Positions 12,440 through 25,700 are shown, counted from the first letter of the stretch. The stretch is DNA of 64,000 nt from Zeugodacus cucurbitae (GCF_028554725.1 NC_071668.1:55533732-55597731); one strand, 5' to 3'. The notes: generated by a model from the sequence alone, not told the origin. Program-made: numbers and translations.

Positions 12440-12933
12440 AAAAACAAGAAAAAACGTTAACTTCGGCTGTACCGAAGCCAATATAGCCTTCACAGGTGCA
12501 TTTTTTTTAGTAACTATGTGTTTAAGCAAATCTAAAGACGTAAGAAAAAGTAAGTAAAAAAAAAAAGAAAACATTTTACTAACCGATCTGAACAATTTTT
12601 TCGGAGATTAAATTATTTCTATGAGCAGTACCTCACACCAAATTTCGTGAAGATATGTAGTAAAATGCGGAAGTTTTCCATACAAGCACTTGATTCCGAT
12701 CGTTCAGTTTGTATTGTAGAAAATAACATCTGAAATATAACAAATAAATATTTCAAAACGATATCTTAAAAACTGAAGGACTAGTTCGTATATATACAGA
12801 CAGACGGATATGGCTAAATCGACTCAGTTCGACATACTGATCATTTATATATATACTTTATAGGGCCTCCGACGCTTCCTTCTGAGTGTTACAAATTTCG
12901 TGACAAACTTAATATACCCTGTTCAGGGTATAA
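12440..12933 (-). mobile_element. Helentron (INE-1/DINE-1-like) non-autonomous element
   Basis: Read on the minus strand it begins with a terminal palindrome (ataccctgaacagggtat). It then carries gtttgtcacgaaatttgtaa, an aagcgtcggaggccc block, a ctgtctgtatatata tract and an agatatcgttttgaaat block, all of which recur in the copy at 14891-15525. It ends with a stem-loop (cttcggtacagccgaag) followed by a short spacer and cttgtttt. The cgtccgtctg-type tract, the 3' hairpin and the absence of coding capacity fit the INE-1/DINE-1 group of Helentron-derived elements. The central part is shortened relative to the other copy. Confidence 0.75.
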
Positions 12934-14890
12934 ATATATTATTCTCCAAATCTGTAGTTTTGATCTAATAGATCCATTGAGCACGAACAAAAATATGCCA
13001 TGTTTCGGTACTAGACAATATTTTTATATTTTTTTTTTTTATTTATGTATGTAACGATATGGCAACACCAAGGTATATCTTTCAACTTAAAGCCCTTATT
13101 CATATGTATGTATATATTTGTAAGCTTTATACCAGTTCCCGAAAACATTGTAATCTAGTTTAATCTAATTTATAGCAAATTTTTTCTCCAACTAAATCAA
13201 AAAACCAGCGCAAAAGAAGGTCAAACGTGCAAGCCGAAACAATTATGGGCGCTCATTCATTCATTCATACAATTTGTCGGCCAGTTAATTCCGGCCGCTT
13301 TGTGTATGATTTAATAACACAGCTGTGGTAGCACTACCGTTAAGGCCGTCTTCCGTTACAAAAATGGGGTTTTATGAAAAGCAGCGTGAGCATGCATACA
13401 GATGTATGGGCATGAACCGCCATCCGCTTCTCAGCCATGGCTACGTGCGCGATTTTCATTTCATTTGCGTACGCAAAGCTATATTTGTGTGTGTAAGCTA
13501 TATTTGTTCGTACTGAGATCATAATATTTTAAATTTGAATATGTCCGTATGTATACTGTTGTGTCTAAGCGTCTGTATAAATTAGAAAACTAGACAAGTA
13601 CCAAGTCGTGCAAGTACGCAGAACAAATTAGGTAAATGATGTTTTATAGCAAACTGAATTAATTTTTTTTTGCTTTATTTAACTTTTTATATTCCATATC
13701 TTTTCAATTATTCAAATCATATGCTTGTTATTTTTGCTGTAACACAATTTTTATTCGTAAACATAATTAATGAAAATACCTTGTTGTGCTCTTTTGAAAT
13801 TAATGTGTGAAATTTTTAATTGGCGTATCGCACTTTAAAATTAATTCGAGTCAAATATTTTTATTTGAAATTTATTTTTTTTTTTTGCTTGTGAGGTAGA
13901 GTTTTGATTTATTACTCCACAGTAAAGATATAAATATTATTTTTGATAGATATGAGAGCTTAAGTATTTATAAATTTTCTTAATAAGGTTTTAAATGTCC
14001 TCAAATTCCTCAAAAATCTTAGTGACTTTGAAATATAGTTTAAAGGTAATAAAGCAAATAAATAGTATTTTTGAATTAATAATAAACATAATTTCTCTAA
14101 CAGAAACTAAAAATAAATATTTAATCAATAGATTTTAAAACATGTAACCGAAGGTTTTATACTTTCGCAATTTATTTATATATTTTTATTAAGATAACAC
14201 ACAATTTGACCAAAATATTCGGTATAAAGTCCACTAGAATAACGAAAATAATACCTAGATCGAATTCACTCATATTCACCTCGCAGCTCATTTTATACAA
14301 CCAGCTAATACATGATACGTTTACATAATTTTCCTAAGATTTAACTATATTTATACGATATAAAGTCGAATGGATTTTTGAAAACCTTAATGTTGGGTAT
14401 ATAGAACCTATGGGAAATAATAACCCGATTTTACTCAGTTTGAACACAGAGGCACACTAATAAAAGAAAAAGATCGATTATCTATTACCTAGGGCTGTTG
14501 TTCAATTATATAATAGGTTGAATAGATTTTTCCCTATCCAACCCGCTGTAATGTCGAAACGTTCGGGTAGAATCAGTCAAAGCACGTCCAAAATGTACAT
14601 GTCTTTATCATAAATACTTCATACTAGCCAGTAGATTAAAACTTTTTTTGTTCGGGTGGAAAGAGTTTCTAGGATTACCGTCTCTGTAGACCCTATTAGA
14701 AAATGGGATTCCGAAGATGGGTCGCCATATGCCAATGCCAATATACAAATTATACTCAAATATATATATAAGATATCCCAATTGGAATTTCGTTACTCTA
14801 GAATATATTATCAAAGATGGGCTTTTTGAAGGGCTTTAGACTGGCCTAACCCCTTAATAAAAATGGCTACGTTGTGTAAGTGTTGCATTT
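12934..14890. other. Noncoding spacer or intron
   Basis: A less AT-rich patch lies at about 13200-13470; frames on both strands there (13325-13516 plus, 13340-13522 minus) show no domain. The patch could be a regulatory island. The remainder is AT-rich with no recognised features. Confidence 0.35.
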
Positions 14891-15525
14891 TTATACCCTG
14901 AACAGGGTATATTAAGTTTGTCACGAAGTTTGTAACAACCAGAAGGAAGCGTCGGAGGCCCTATAATGTATATATATAAATGATCAGTATGTTGAACTGA
15001 GTCGATTTATCCATGCCCGTCTGTCTGTCCGTCTGTATATATAGTCCTTCAGTTTTTAAGATATCGTTTTGAAATTTTGCAGATGTTATTTTCACTTCAA
15101 GAAGCTGCTCATTTGTCGGAACTGCCGATATCGGACCACTGTATCATATAGCTGCCATACAAACTGAACGATCGGGATCAAAGGCTTGTATGGAAAACTT
15201 CCGCATTTTACTACATATCTTCACGAAATTTGGTGTGAGTTATTGTTCATAGAAACTCCGAAAAAATTGTTCAGATCGGTTCACTATAGCATATAGCTGC
15301 CATACAAACCGAACGATCGGAATCAATGGCTTGTATGGAAAATGTTCGCATTTGACGTGGATTCTTGCTTAAGGTAATAATATAATCTCCGAAGAAATTG
15401 TTCAGATCGGTTAACTAGATAACCTTTATGTTTCTAGTAAACAAGCCGGCTAAAAAGTATTAGATAAATGTTTTCTTTTTTTTACTTACTTTTTCTTACG
15501 TCTTTAGATTTGCTAAAACCCACAG
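14891..15525 (+). mobile_element. Helentron (INE-1/DINE-1-like) element, 3' end lost
   Basis: It starts with the palindrome ataccctgaacagggtat and runs through gtttgtcacgaagtttgtaa and aggaagcgtcggaggcccta, then a cgtctgtctgtccgtctg tract. Three diverged internal repeats follow, carrying tcagatcggttcactatagc and agctgccatacaaac with aacgatcgg. It ends near cttacgtctttagatttgct without the hairpin and cttgtttt terminus seen at 12440, so it is 3' truncated. It is in the opposite orientation to the copy 2 kb upstream. Confidence 0.75.
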
Positions 15526-18290
15526 TAAAATAATATAATATAAACCGATTTTCTGAATATATATACTTATATGTGTTGCTTCATAAAATACACTTATTCT
15601 GTATTTTTCTGGAGAATTAACTTGTGTAATGCTAGTTTTCCGTAGGTAGAGCTCTTTGGTATTCTTAAGTTCACTTCTGAGATTTGCTTTCATGCATCGC
15701 CTTAAACTTTTTCAAAATGATCCGTAAATTTATATTGTGCTTATGAGAATTCAACTATAACTTATAAATTGATCTAAATGAGCTGTCAAATATAGAGTTT
15801 CCTATATGAAAGCTGTCAAACCAGCTGTCAAGTAACCATCAGTGTTCGACATTTATGTTCAGTATAAGTCTTATACTGGAATTATTATCATAGAAATTTC
15901 ATTCTGTCACATACATTAACGATGAGCCATAATACGCTATTAGTTTCGAGGGATGGAAGATTTTGTGATCGATTAAGTTTCTTTCAGTTTCTTCAAAATA
16001 TTTAAAATTCTGCTCTATAGAAAATATACTGCATTCTACTAAATAATAATAAAATCATGTCAAAAGAACCTCGATCACTTACTAGTTTATAACTTCTCGA
16101 TAAAAAATAAAAAAATAACTTATATAAATCTCAAAAATAAAACACTCCATTCACACGACCTTAAATAAAATTTCAACTTTGACTAGCTGCTAGTTTATTG
16201 CATTTTTTGTTCTCTCGAATAAAATAAAAATACCTACAATTAAAGTGATTTTTGCATTTTCATTTCAGCACTTCAAAGAAGACCTCTAAATATTTGTTTT
16301 ATTTACCGTCAAATGAGTAATAACTAAGCGTATGCGTGAAGCATTTGTTGACGTTCGAAATTCACAACACGTTTGAGCCACAAAAAGTCGGAAAATATGC
16401 ACATTTTTAATGTTGGAATGCAGCGACAGCATAGACTTGTCTATATGACACACAAAAACAATGAATGACAAATGCTAAAAACATTTTACGAGCGTTTAAA
16501 CAAAATTAAGCTGAATAAATTTGACAAAAAATAATAATAATGTAAAGGTGCATACTTCAACTACAAATACTGCAGTAGTGAACGGCATGACATTGTACGT
16601 AGTATAGTGTGTGGTGAAATGTCTATTTGAGGTCAGTAAGAATTTTTATGATGAAATTATTTCAAGAAATATGTGAGATTATTAAAGGTGATGAATATCA
16701 GTGTTTTAAATACCCCAGAATAATAGAATTAGAGTTTACGTTAAATTTAAATTTTTACTTTGCCACTTCTCATTCTTCCTTTCATGACGTAATTTTTAGT
16801 CAGGAAATTAAAATTGCAACTACTTATATACAATCATTGTTTACTAGTTTTCTTATTTCCGATTGAAATATTTCTTTACTTATAGTAATGGAAGCATGAT
16901 GATTAAACGAAATTAAATCGCAGAAAATAATTTTGTTCGGCAATATGAATTGTAGCACTTAGCTTAACCTAAATTTATAGCAAAGATAAAATCAATAATT
17001 ATATTTTCTTCGAATATTTCACAATTATATTGGCTTTAAGGCAAAGCGAATGACTAGGAAAAATACACATAATTGCATTAAAAACCAGCATTTATGACTA
17101 AATAAATGTGAAGACATTTCAGAAATTGAAAATACTATTTACTGGTTATTAAATATGGTGAATTGAAAAATCACAACAAAATGCATAAACACAGAGATGT
17201 GCAGTGTACTCGATTGCCCTTGTGATGGAAAAAATATGCCGAGTTGGTGGGTTTTCTTCAAACAATTTTTTGTCTAGATTTTCTCAAATTTGTTTATTGG
17301 TTTGACATATTGTTGAATACCATCATTGGAAATAGAAAGTACATAATATATTGGGATCCATAGATTGATCCACAATAAGTTTGCCAATTATAACGAAAAG
17401 ACGCCAAAAGGCGTTGTATATTATACACTCGTTCTGATAGTTCAATAGATCCATTCGTTCAATCAGAATTTATTTTGAATATTTTTAAACGATTTTGTGG
17501 CGAAACATTCATATTTCACGTTCACTTAACAATCATATCTTCGAAAAAACCAAATAGTTATTCTGAAAATATACGTTGTTTCTTAAGGTTTTTTAAAGCT
17601 GCCATTGGCTACTTTTATCTTGCAAATTATCCGTGTAACATCTTTTCGACTATAGAAAGGATGAACTGATTCGAAACTCCATTGTTTCAAATGAGTTTAA
17701 ACTATGTTCGATAAAAAACAGAACTGTGAATGCAAAGTCTTTAGAAACTTCGATGTATCCACGTTAGCTTTTAATTAGCTTTCACTTCACGTTTTTTGTC
17801 TTGTGGAAAACTAGGGCTATTATTTTTATTAATAAAAAAAGTCATATTAAGAAATCAATTGTTTTTTAGCAATATTTGAAAAAAAAATGCGAAAATCTAT
17901 TGTTTTAAGCCTATTGAAACGCCTGAACATATACTTCTTTCCCTCCCATGGACTATTGAATCGAAATTTTGCCAGACAAATCAAGTGATACTCCAGATCT
18001 GTTGAGAGATATTTAAAATATCCAGAGGAATATGAAAAATACTTTAGACGGCGAAAAACAGCACGAAAGCATCATAAATTTTATAGAATTGCTTGAAATT
18101 CTATTAAGTCAGCATCTAAGATCAGAGCATTTTAACCATTCGCGAATAATGAAAAATGCAAAACATCCTCAAAAAGTTGAAAAAAATCGCCTTCAATTGG
18201 AGGAAGAGTACATGCCTTGTAGTGTTCAATCTGGCACTCGACTCAATGATTGGTGTGATTCAATGATTCAATGATTCAGTGTGTGTTCAG
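15526..18290. other. Noncoding spacer or intron
   Basis: No gene is supported. Open frames at 16627-16866, 17475-17669 and 18032-18274 lack recognisable motifs. The last directly precedes the Tc1 remnant and might be its decayed N-terminal part, but I cannot align it. Confidence 0.35.
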
Positions 18291-18299
18291 ATCTCTTCG

Positions 18300-18610
18300 G
18301 ACCTATCCCATGGATTTTTCAAGTAGATATTTCTTCGATTCATAACGCTCAATTAGTTATGTAATTTATTTCGAAAAAGTATTATGTCTTGGCATATTCT
18401 CCGTATCTTGATGTAATTGAAAACGTTTGGGGCTGGCTTACATGGAAAATTTAAGAAGGAAAACAATACGAAGATGAAGAATCATTAATTGAATCAATTG
18501 CACTTGCTTAGAGCGATTTCGCTAAATAACATAGACTCCCTCTATGATTCAAGGACGGAACGGATATATGAAGTTATTGCAAACAAAGAAAGCAGTACAC
18601 TTTACTGAAA
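18300..18610 (+). pseudogene. Tc1-like transposase C-terminal remnant
   Basis: The frame through 18317 reads FQVDISSIHNAQLV, the block containing the second catalytic Asp (GAT at 18326). It continues after a stop to VLAYSPYLDVIENVWGWL, the block containing the catalytic Glu (GAA at 18419). It ends with a decayed LYDSRTERIYEVIANK tail, like the C-terminus of Tc1 enzymes. Thirty residues separate the Asp and Glu instead of the usual 34, which points to a 12-bp in-frame loss. At least three stops interrupt the frame. The first catalytic Asp and the DNA-binding domain are not found. This is a dead fossil. Confidence 0.75.
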
Positions 18611-18815
18611 GTATTGTGCCCTTTATTCTAAAAAGTCTAATATTGACACTTACTAAAAAAGCTGTTCCGGAGGAGGCTGTTAAAAAATCAAGATCTCAAA
18701 ATGATATTGACACCTAATTCATTCTATCCAAATATAAAATAAAAACAGTTTGAATGTAGAAAATATCATCCGCAACTTAACTCGGAACACTAATCGTAAC
18801 TTGAAAACAAATAAT

Positions 18816-19454
18816 GGGCCTAATGATTGAATCCGCATCGATGGAAAAATTTTACGTCGGAATAATTGAAACCGTATCGAAAATAAAATTTACGATCACA
18901 TTAACTCACTTACCGACTCGAAAAAATATATTCCAAGGCTAATAGATGTCGCTAAAAACGAAATCATTGAATCCGCAAAATTGAAAATTATGGTCGAAAT
19001 CTATCCGTTGATGAGTGAGTTGCGGAAATTAAAAAAAGTAAACCATTTTGAAGTTTTTATGTAAACAATAACAGATGACGGACTAAATTATATTTTAAAT
19101 GGGTATTTTAGAAATAAGAGACAAAAACAGACTAACAAATAACAAAAATAAATTAAAGATGATTAAAAGCGATATAAAGTTGCCCCCCCGAAATAGCGAA
19201 AGAATAAATATTTTTTGGAAGCAATTTCACAATAGTTAAAGGTCAGTTTTAATTTTTTTGAACAAATCAAAACGCACAGGAACTTTATCAAATTAGTCGC
19301 ATTTGTCGATAAAATTCGACAAATAAGTTTTACGTTCTCACATTGTGGTAAAGCAGTTTATCGACGGAATCAATGATGGCATGAACGAACAGTTTCGATC
19401 GAAAATCTTTATCGTATCGAAATCGAATTCGCTGCGGATTCAATGTTTAGGGCC
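18816..19454. mobile_element. Possible inverted-repeat element (MITE-like)
   Basis: The left end gggcctaatgattgaatccg and the reverse complement of the right end (ggccctaaacattgaatccg) are near-identical inverted repeats about 640 bp apart. The word attgaatccgca also recurs inside near 18965. No convincing target duplication is seen, and there is no coding capacity beyond a short unrecognised frame (19345-19533). It could instead be a decayed fold-back or part of a larger repeat. Confidence 0.45.
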
Positions 19455-20630
19455 AACTTCAAAATTATTATTATTATCAAATATTTGTGCTGTGAAACAC
19501 TACTTTGAGGTCTGCCACAGTACACGAACATAATATTTCTTAATTTAACACTACATTAGTGTTAAAGTTTTTAAAACTGCGATTTAAGTTTTTCCTTTAT
19601 TTTTAATATGAATAATGGAAAAATTATTAAATTCCACATTTACTATTTACAATAATAAAATTCGCATTTAAAAAAACAAGTTTTTCTTCTCTTTTAATCT
19701 TTTCAAATAAATTTTTTTCAATGTACGCAAACAATTGCTTAGTTGATTTTGCTTTTTTCTTGCCGCTAGCTATTTTTAGCGCATTTCGGTTTTGCCTACT
19801 TTTTTTGGTTTCACTGCTGCTCATATGCATTAAATATTTTCCATTTCTTGTCTCACAAACCACTTCCGACACGAATTTTTACGCAATGCACGTTGATTGT
19901 TTGTTGGCGTTTTGCGTCAGCGTAGCGTTAACACACAAGCATACATACTCATATGTATACATAAATAAACAATAGTAACAACAACATTTTTAAAATTTTT
20001 ATTATATTTTTAAACACTTGCTGATGGCTGGAGCGAGCGGTTTGGCTGTTCGGTGGTATGGCCAGTCTTGCAGCGAAAAATGTTCAAGGAAAAAACCCCA
20101 TACGAAACAAAAGCAGCGAAAAAGCATTAAAAAAGACAAAAAGCGCTAAAAAAAAGAGAAAAACGTTATGCAAGCATAATGAAGCCCATTAAAAACAAAA
20201 AAAAAAGAAGTTAGCAAACACGCAAGCGCAGCGCACAGCTGAGTTATCTTAGCCAGTTGCCAGCCGCGCAAGCGCAGCGTGAGGGACCAACGACCCGCAA
20301 AGTACGCATAATGAGTAGAAAAAATATACCGCGCACTCACGGCGAGTAAACAGTGAAAAACGCGTGAAGAAAAAACGATTGTTTTCTTTTGTTTAAAGAA
20401 AAATAAAAGAAAAGTGGAGAAGACAAGCAAGCGCTTTACGAGTTTTGAGAGCGCGTTTTTGTTGTTGTTGTACTAGCGGGAGTATACGTGTTGTATACTT
20501 TTATTGTTTTTGTTTCTTTTTTTTTTAATTATTTATTATTTTTGTTGTATTATTTCGGCTATAAGCTTGACAAACGTGCAAATTCAAACCGGCTCTCACT
20601 CATTTCGTTGACAGCGCTCGCATGAAGCTT
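19455..20630. other. Noncoding, with a GC-richer island at 20020-20470
   Basis: The island contains gcgcaagcgcagcg and related words and a 39-codon frame beginning near 20025 (MAGASGLAVRWYG) without recognisable homology. It lies 1.4-1.9 kb downstream of the minus-strand start site at 21889, so it may be leader, intronic enhancer or an additional promoter. I cannot decide which. Confidence 0.35.
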
Positions 20631-20633
20631 CAT

Positions 20634-21105
20634 CGAATTTTGAAAGTGCAATCTACTTAAATTTTTAGTAAAATTATATACAATTTTATATTTTTAGAGA
20701 ATTTATATTTTTTTTTTATATTTAATTGATTTATTTAATTTAATTTAATTTTATTGTATTTTATTATTATTATTTAATATAATTTAATTTTATTTTATTT
20801 TGATTTATAATTTAAGCCGAAATTGTGCAAGACGATGTTCTTTTATTTTTATTAAAATAATGAATTTGTATTTTTTTAGAGAATTTATATTTTTTTTTAT
20901 TATATTAATCGATTTATTTAATTTAATTTAATTTTATATTATTTAATTTTATTTTATTTTATTATTATGTATTTAATTTAATTTATTTTAATTTAATTTT
21001 ATTTTATTTTGATTTTTAATTTAAGCCGAAATTGTGCAAGACGATGTACTTAAATTTTTATCAAAATAATGATTTTGTTTTTTTTAGAGAATTTATAAGT
21101 TTTTT
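20634..21105. repeat. AT-rich tandem repeat, period about 209 bp
   Basis: The word gccgaaattgtgcaagacga begins at 20816 and at 21025. Each is followed by a tttttatnaaaataatga stretch, the word agagaatttata and long TTTAATTT runs. A degenerate first unit (gaaagtgcaatctacttaaa) starts near 20640. The repeat has no coding potential. Confidence 0.75.
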
Positions 21106-21700
21106 AAAATTTTATTTTATATTTTAATGCTATAATTAATATTTCAGTTATATTAATTTATTATTTTTTATAACATTTTATTATTATTAAAAAATAATAC
21201 TTTGTTAAAAAATAGTATTTAATTTTTATTTAAATAATTTCCAATTCCATGCAAATGAAATCAGCAACAGCACAAACAATGAATTTCTCGCTCCGCATTT
21301 GTTCAGGAAGTTCCGTGTTCGTTATAAACGCTGCTTATATGTATTCATTGTATATGCGTTTGGTAAGCGGCCGTAGTCAGCGCCAACACAATAAAACCAT
21401 AGCCTCTTGAATACAAAAACAACTTCCTAGCATTGCTGCCGAAAAAATTGAAAGCACGTAGCGTAGAAAAGTATGGCAACGGCTTACTGAGTTGGCGGAC
21501 AAGTTATGCTCTTCAGTTACGACGAGGCTTCTTCACACTTTCAAGCAAAGCTTTGCGCTAACTAAATAAAAATATCTGTTGTTTTACGAGGAGCAACATT
21601 GCTTTAAAATATATTTATTTTTATTTTTTTTTTTTACTTTTTCACAGTTTTAAATATGCTCGACAAATTTTTATGTTTTCAGCACAAAAACAACAACACA
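21106..21700 (-). other. Possible downstream part of a minus-strand leader
   Basis: After an AT-rich start, 21240-21560 is less AT-rich. On the minus strand it carries short GTGAAG/AAGTGTG words like a fly 5' leader. No splice donor can be chosen with confidence. Confidence 0.3.
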
Positions 21701-21889
21701 AATATTCAAATAAGCACACTCACTACACAGCCAAAACACTAACAAAAAGCTTTACACTCGTTGCTTTTTGTTTTTATTTTTGCCCACTTTATTGCTACTC
21801 AACACACACATAAGCACACGCATACACACGTTTTTGTACTACCGAAATTTCCGATTTCGTCCGTAGCCGCTAAGAGTCCGTCGAGCACT
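21701..21889 (-). promoter_or_regulatory. Core promoter (Inr + DPE) and start of a leader exon
   Basis: On the minus strand an initiator-like TTCAGTG places +1 at A 21889. The sequence GGACG, a full match to the downstream promoter element consensus RGWYV, lies exactly at +28 to +32 (21862-21858). No TATA box is seen upstream, as expected for DPE promoters. The sequence that follows reads as a 5' leader with many AAGTG, GTGTG and AAAAC words. The nearest plausible coding exon on the same strand is at 10206, about 11.7 kb downstream. Linking the two is inference. Confidence 0.5.
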
Positions 21890-22700
21890 GAAGATCGTTG
21901 TGAGCCACGGTTAGGTTTTGAGCCGCAAAAGCCACAAGCACGACGCGACGACGTTTGACGACGAATAATCCGGCAAGCAAGTGCCAAGCAAACAGTCGCG
22001 CCACGACAACACTACACTGCACAACACAACAAAAAAAAAGCTCCAAAGGCGAGGGTGCGCTGACGCGAAGTTGAAGTCTTCGTCGTTGTCGTCTCCAACC
22101 TGTATGTTGAGCCAACTCAGGCGCGCTCCGTCGCTCCGTGGCTCTGTGCTCCGACTACTTGGCTATTCATGCTGTTGTTGCTGACTTGTGTTGGTCATGT
22201 TGTTATTGTTGTTGTTTTGGTTTGGTTGTTAGCAGCTGTGTAGGTACATATGCTTGTGCATGGCGGCTGGTGTAACCGGTGTTGGGGCTGGCTGCCAGCT
22301 GCTAGGCAACTCGGTCATCTGACTGCGACTTCTTCTTCTTCGTTTTTTTGCTCATTGCTGCGGTTGTTGTCGTTTCTTCGATTTGATTTTAATATTGTTG
22401 TTTTTTTCTTTGCTGTTTTATTTATATTGTTTTTGCTGTTTCTTCGCTTCCATTGTTGTTGCTGCTGGCTGGTGCTTGTCGCCGCTTTTGTTGTGGTTGC
22501 TTACATTATGGAAGTAGTCCACATTTCTAATGGGCTTTTGTGCTCTCGAATGCGTTTAATTTCGTATGTCAAGTTGCTGTCTTAACTGCATCTTATGAAA
22601 TTGCTGTTGTTGTTAAAACAAGTAGTGTCTTTTCTTTTGTCTTTATTGTCTTGCAATTGTATTCGTTGCCATGCGCTGCATTTCTTTGCGTTCTTCTTTT
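21890..22700. promoter_or_regulatory. GC-richer upstream region with CAA/CAG triplet tracts
   Basis: On the minus strand this is a run of CAA, CAG and GAC-rich sequence upstream of the start at 21889. It could be upstream regulatory DNA or the leader of an earlier start site. The frames on both strands (21981-22184, 22250-22585, 21870-22115 minus) are products of the triplet bias and show no domains. Confidence 0.35.
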
Positions 22701-25700
22701 TTACTCACTTAACCCACTTCACTTTCATATAGCGCCAATATCACTTTCCGGCTGTCTACTTCGTGTCTGTTCTCAGCCGAAGACAATACAGTGGAGTCAA
22801 GTTGATGATTTTTAAAATTTCAGTATCAGAAAAATAATTTAAGGATATAGTCTCCGAACAAATTTTGTTGTACCACATAGCTCTAAGAGATCACACACTT
22901 GAGCCTACCGTGAAAGATCTTTAAAAATATAGAGAGATTCTTCGACCTGAAATTCAATACTCGCTTCCAGATGAAACTGTGTACCAATAATAATGTTTGT
23001 ATAACATTAACTTAAACTATAAACCGTACGTCTACCATAAAATCAATCTGACTAACAGATATTACTCACATGACAAAGGTTTAGATCGGTATAAACTCAA
23101 AGGGGAGGGCTAAGTTCTTCACATTCAGTATGTGAGGATCATAAAAGCTGTCGAGTTACAGAAAATTTTAGATCGCCTTTGACTAGTCTTAGTACGATGT
23201 ATTTTTCGATGAATGACCTATATGTTGAAGAGTCAAATAAGCAGATGATTTGAAATGGAGTCCCAGTGTCTGGGAGTAGTTATAACCCAATTTCACTGAT
23301 AATCAAACAGCGAAAACAAGTTTGAAAGAAATTTATGAGCCAACTTTGGATGAATACAACTGAGATATGATTTTTTTTTACTTAAAAGTAATATATTGTT
23401 CCATTTTTAAACTGATCCACATTTAAGTATTCTTGGCACCACATGTACATATGTGTGTTGGAACGATGACGTATAATAGCTATATAATGTTCGTCAAGCA
23501 TTAGACAGTAGCGTACAGTACGACAGTGGGATGAAACCATACTAAATATTCAAAAAAGCTGCCAGGAATTGCGCTAACCTCCGACGCATCGATTATTTCT
23601 TAATATATATATATATATATTTCCATAGTTCATAGAACATAGGGCCTTAATGAAAAACATTATAATTAATTTTATTTAAATCTAGGATTTGAATTAATCT
23701 CCAAGAATAACCGCTTCTTTGTGGTTCTGCTTCGACTTACCGTCTCTAGGAGTTGACTGGTCTCCCGCGTCTTCGGTTTCCTTGATGATTCCATTCTAGC
23801 CGTGTTTATCATTTCGTCGAATTTCGATATGGATCGGTAGTTTGTTGATTACGGTCCAGAGGTTGGCATTACAAATAACGTTGGGTCAGAATATCTGCAT
23901 AATCTTTCCACTATATCGACTAAGAAAGAATTGCAGCGTATGTAAAACATTCATTGCAATATTCCATATCTCGCAGCAACAGATTTCACACTTGAGTCGA
24001 ATATTTGTACGTATGGAAATATATGTCGATCTGTAGACATTATCCGCAACGCGACCTTTGGATATACGATTAACATTTTTAGTTATAATATCAAAATTTA
24101 TCGACTTATTCGAGACATGTGCCAGCAATCTGTAGGATTGGAGTTTCAGTTGTGTTGATGCATGTGAGTATAGTCTTCGCTATATTGAGTTTAAGTTCCG
24201 TCTGTTATTTCTTTAGTGGAGAAATATTTCTTTCCGCACCGAATGACATTCTAATAGCCCTTTGTCTGTTCGAAAACAAAGGGTGCTTACGTTTTCTATA
24301 AAAGTTATATTTTTGAGTGGAATTGAGTTTTAAAATTGAAAGTTATTTGGTCTAAAATCTATACAACAATGCTAGGTTGCATTATTGTTGCTTTCATATG
24401 CAAAAATATTAACCAGAAAACTCCAAAACTAAGGGACTATTAATCAATTCCTGCTAATATCGGTATAGTTGGAAGGTTGGATGGTTAAAAGGTCGCAAGA
24501 ACTCCTTGCTCCAAGGGCTCGACTTACGCAATAATTTGGTAATTGTGAGATACAACTAAGCACCAATCAACCACTTTTTGATTTTGATGGAATTTTTTTT
24601 AAATTGGCAGTTCTTTCTTTGTGGAAGATAACCTATAACCTGTCTGAACCGGCTAAAAGTTGGCTCTTCGCAAAAGTAAGGTTCTAGCGTATCTTCATCC
24701 TCTGCATTTCATTTTATTATATTTTGAAAGGTGAGATCTTAGGAATAAGTAATATGGGATGATATAATATTTGATAGAACTAAATGTCCAGCTTATACAT
24801 CTTAGATCAAATATGTAATACCATTGAAGGGCATATTAAAAATTCTTCCAGTATTGGATTTAACCGCCTTAAGTACTAGTTGAGTAAAATGCTGTTGCGC
24901 AGTTACATGTACATAAATATAAACATACATATGTACTCTTATGTGCATGCGATTACAAACATAAATACTTACATTACACATGCTACTTAAAGTAATTCAA
25001 AAAATTGCATGCAATCTCAGCTGTTAGTTGTTAGTTGTTATGCACTCCCCCACCGATTTATGTGCCATTGCATGTCCGCGTGACTGACTTTTCTCACCTC
25101 TTTTAAATATTCATTTAACTTTATTTACACTTTTTGCTTGTCTCAAACGTTGTAATCGTACTCACAGTCGTATTCATATGTCTATATGTTTGTATGTGTG
25201 TCTGTGTGCCGAATGGCATCCAGCTGTTCGTTGGCTATAAAATGATGAAATGACACACATAAAAATTTGTTTTGGTAATTTCGTTTACATATTTGATTCG
25301 GCGAATGTATGTATAGTTGAATGAGCGCTTGAATGACAGCCGAAAATTCTCGCATTATAAGCAAAGTAATTTTCATTACTACCACCGTAGAAACTTCTGA
25401 GTATCCTTGAGGTGTTCCGAGTATAATTATTAATTAGCCACCCAAAAGCGATTATCTTAAGGTGAAAAAGCCAGAAGTTGCATGCATTTTGTTAACTTAA
25501 CTATATACATATGCTCATATGTATTTCTATTTGTCTGTGCATTCATGCTTAATCTGGTGACCACATGTGGCATTCCAGTGAGTTTGATTTTACAGCCACG
25601 CAGCACAGACAAGCACAATATCTACATATAATCCTACATATCTATGTACTTATGCGCATGCGTAACTGGCATTGGAAGGCCTTGTAAGTGCAAACATAAT

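Noticed and set aside
21761..22815. Overlapping frames on both strands near the promoter region
   Set aside because: They result from GTT/CAA and related triplet bias; no domain, signal or splice pattern supports them.
23720..24250. Minus-strand frames that look faintly coding
   Set aside because: I could not name a family, and the frames are interrupted; left as unassigned sequence.
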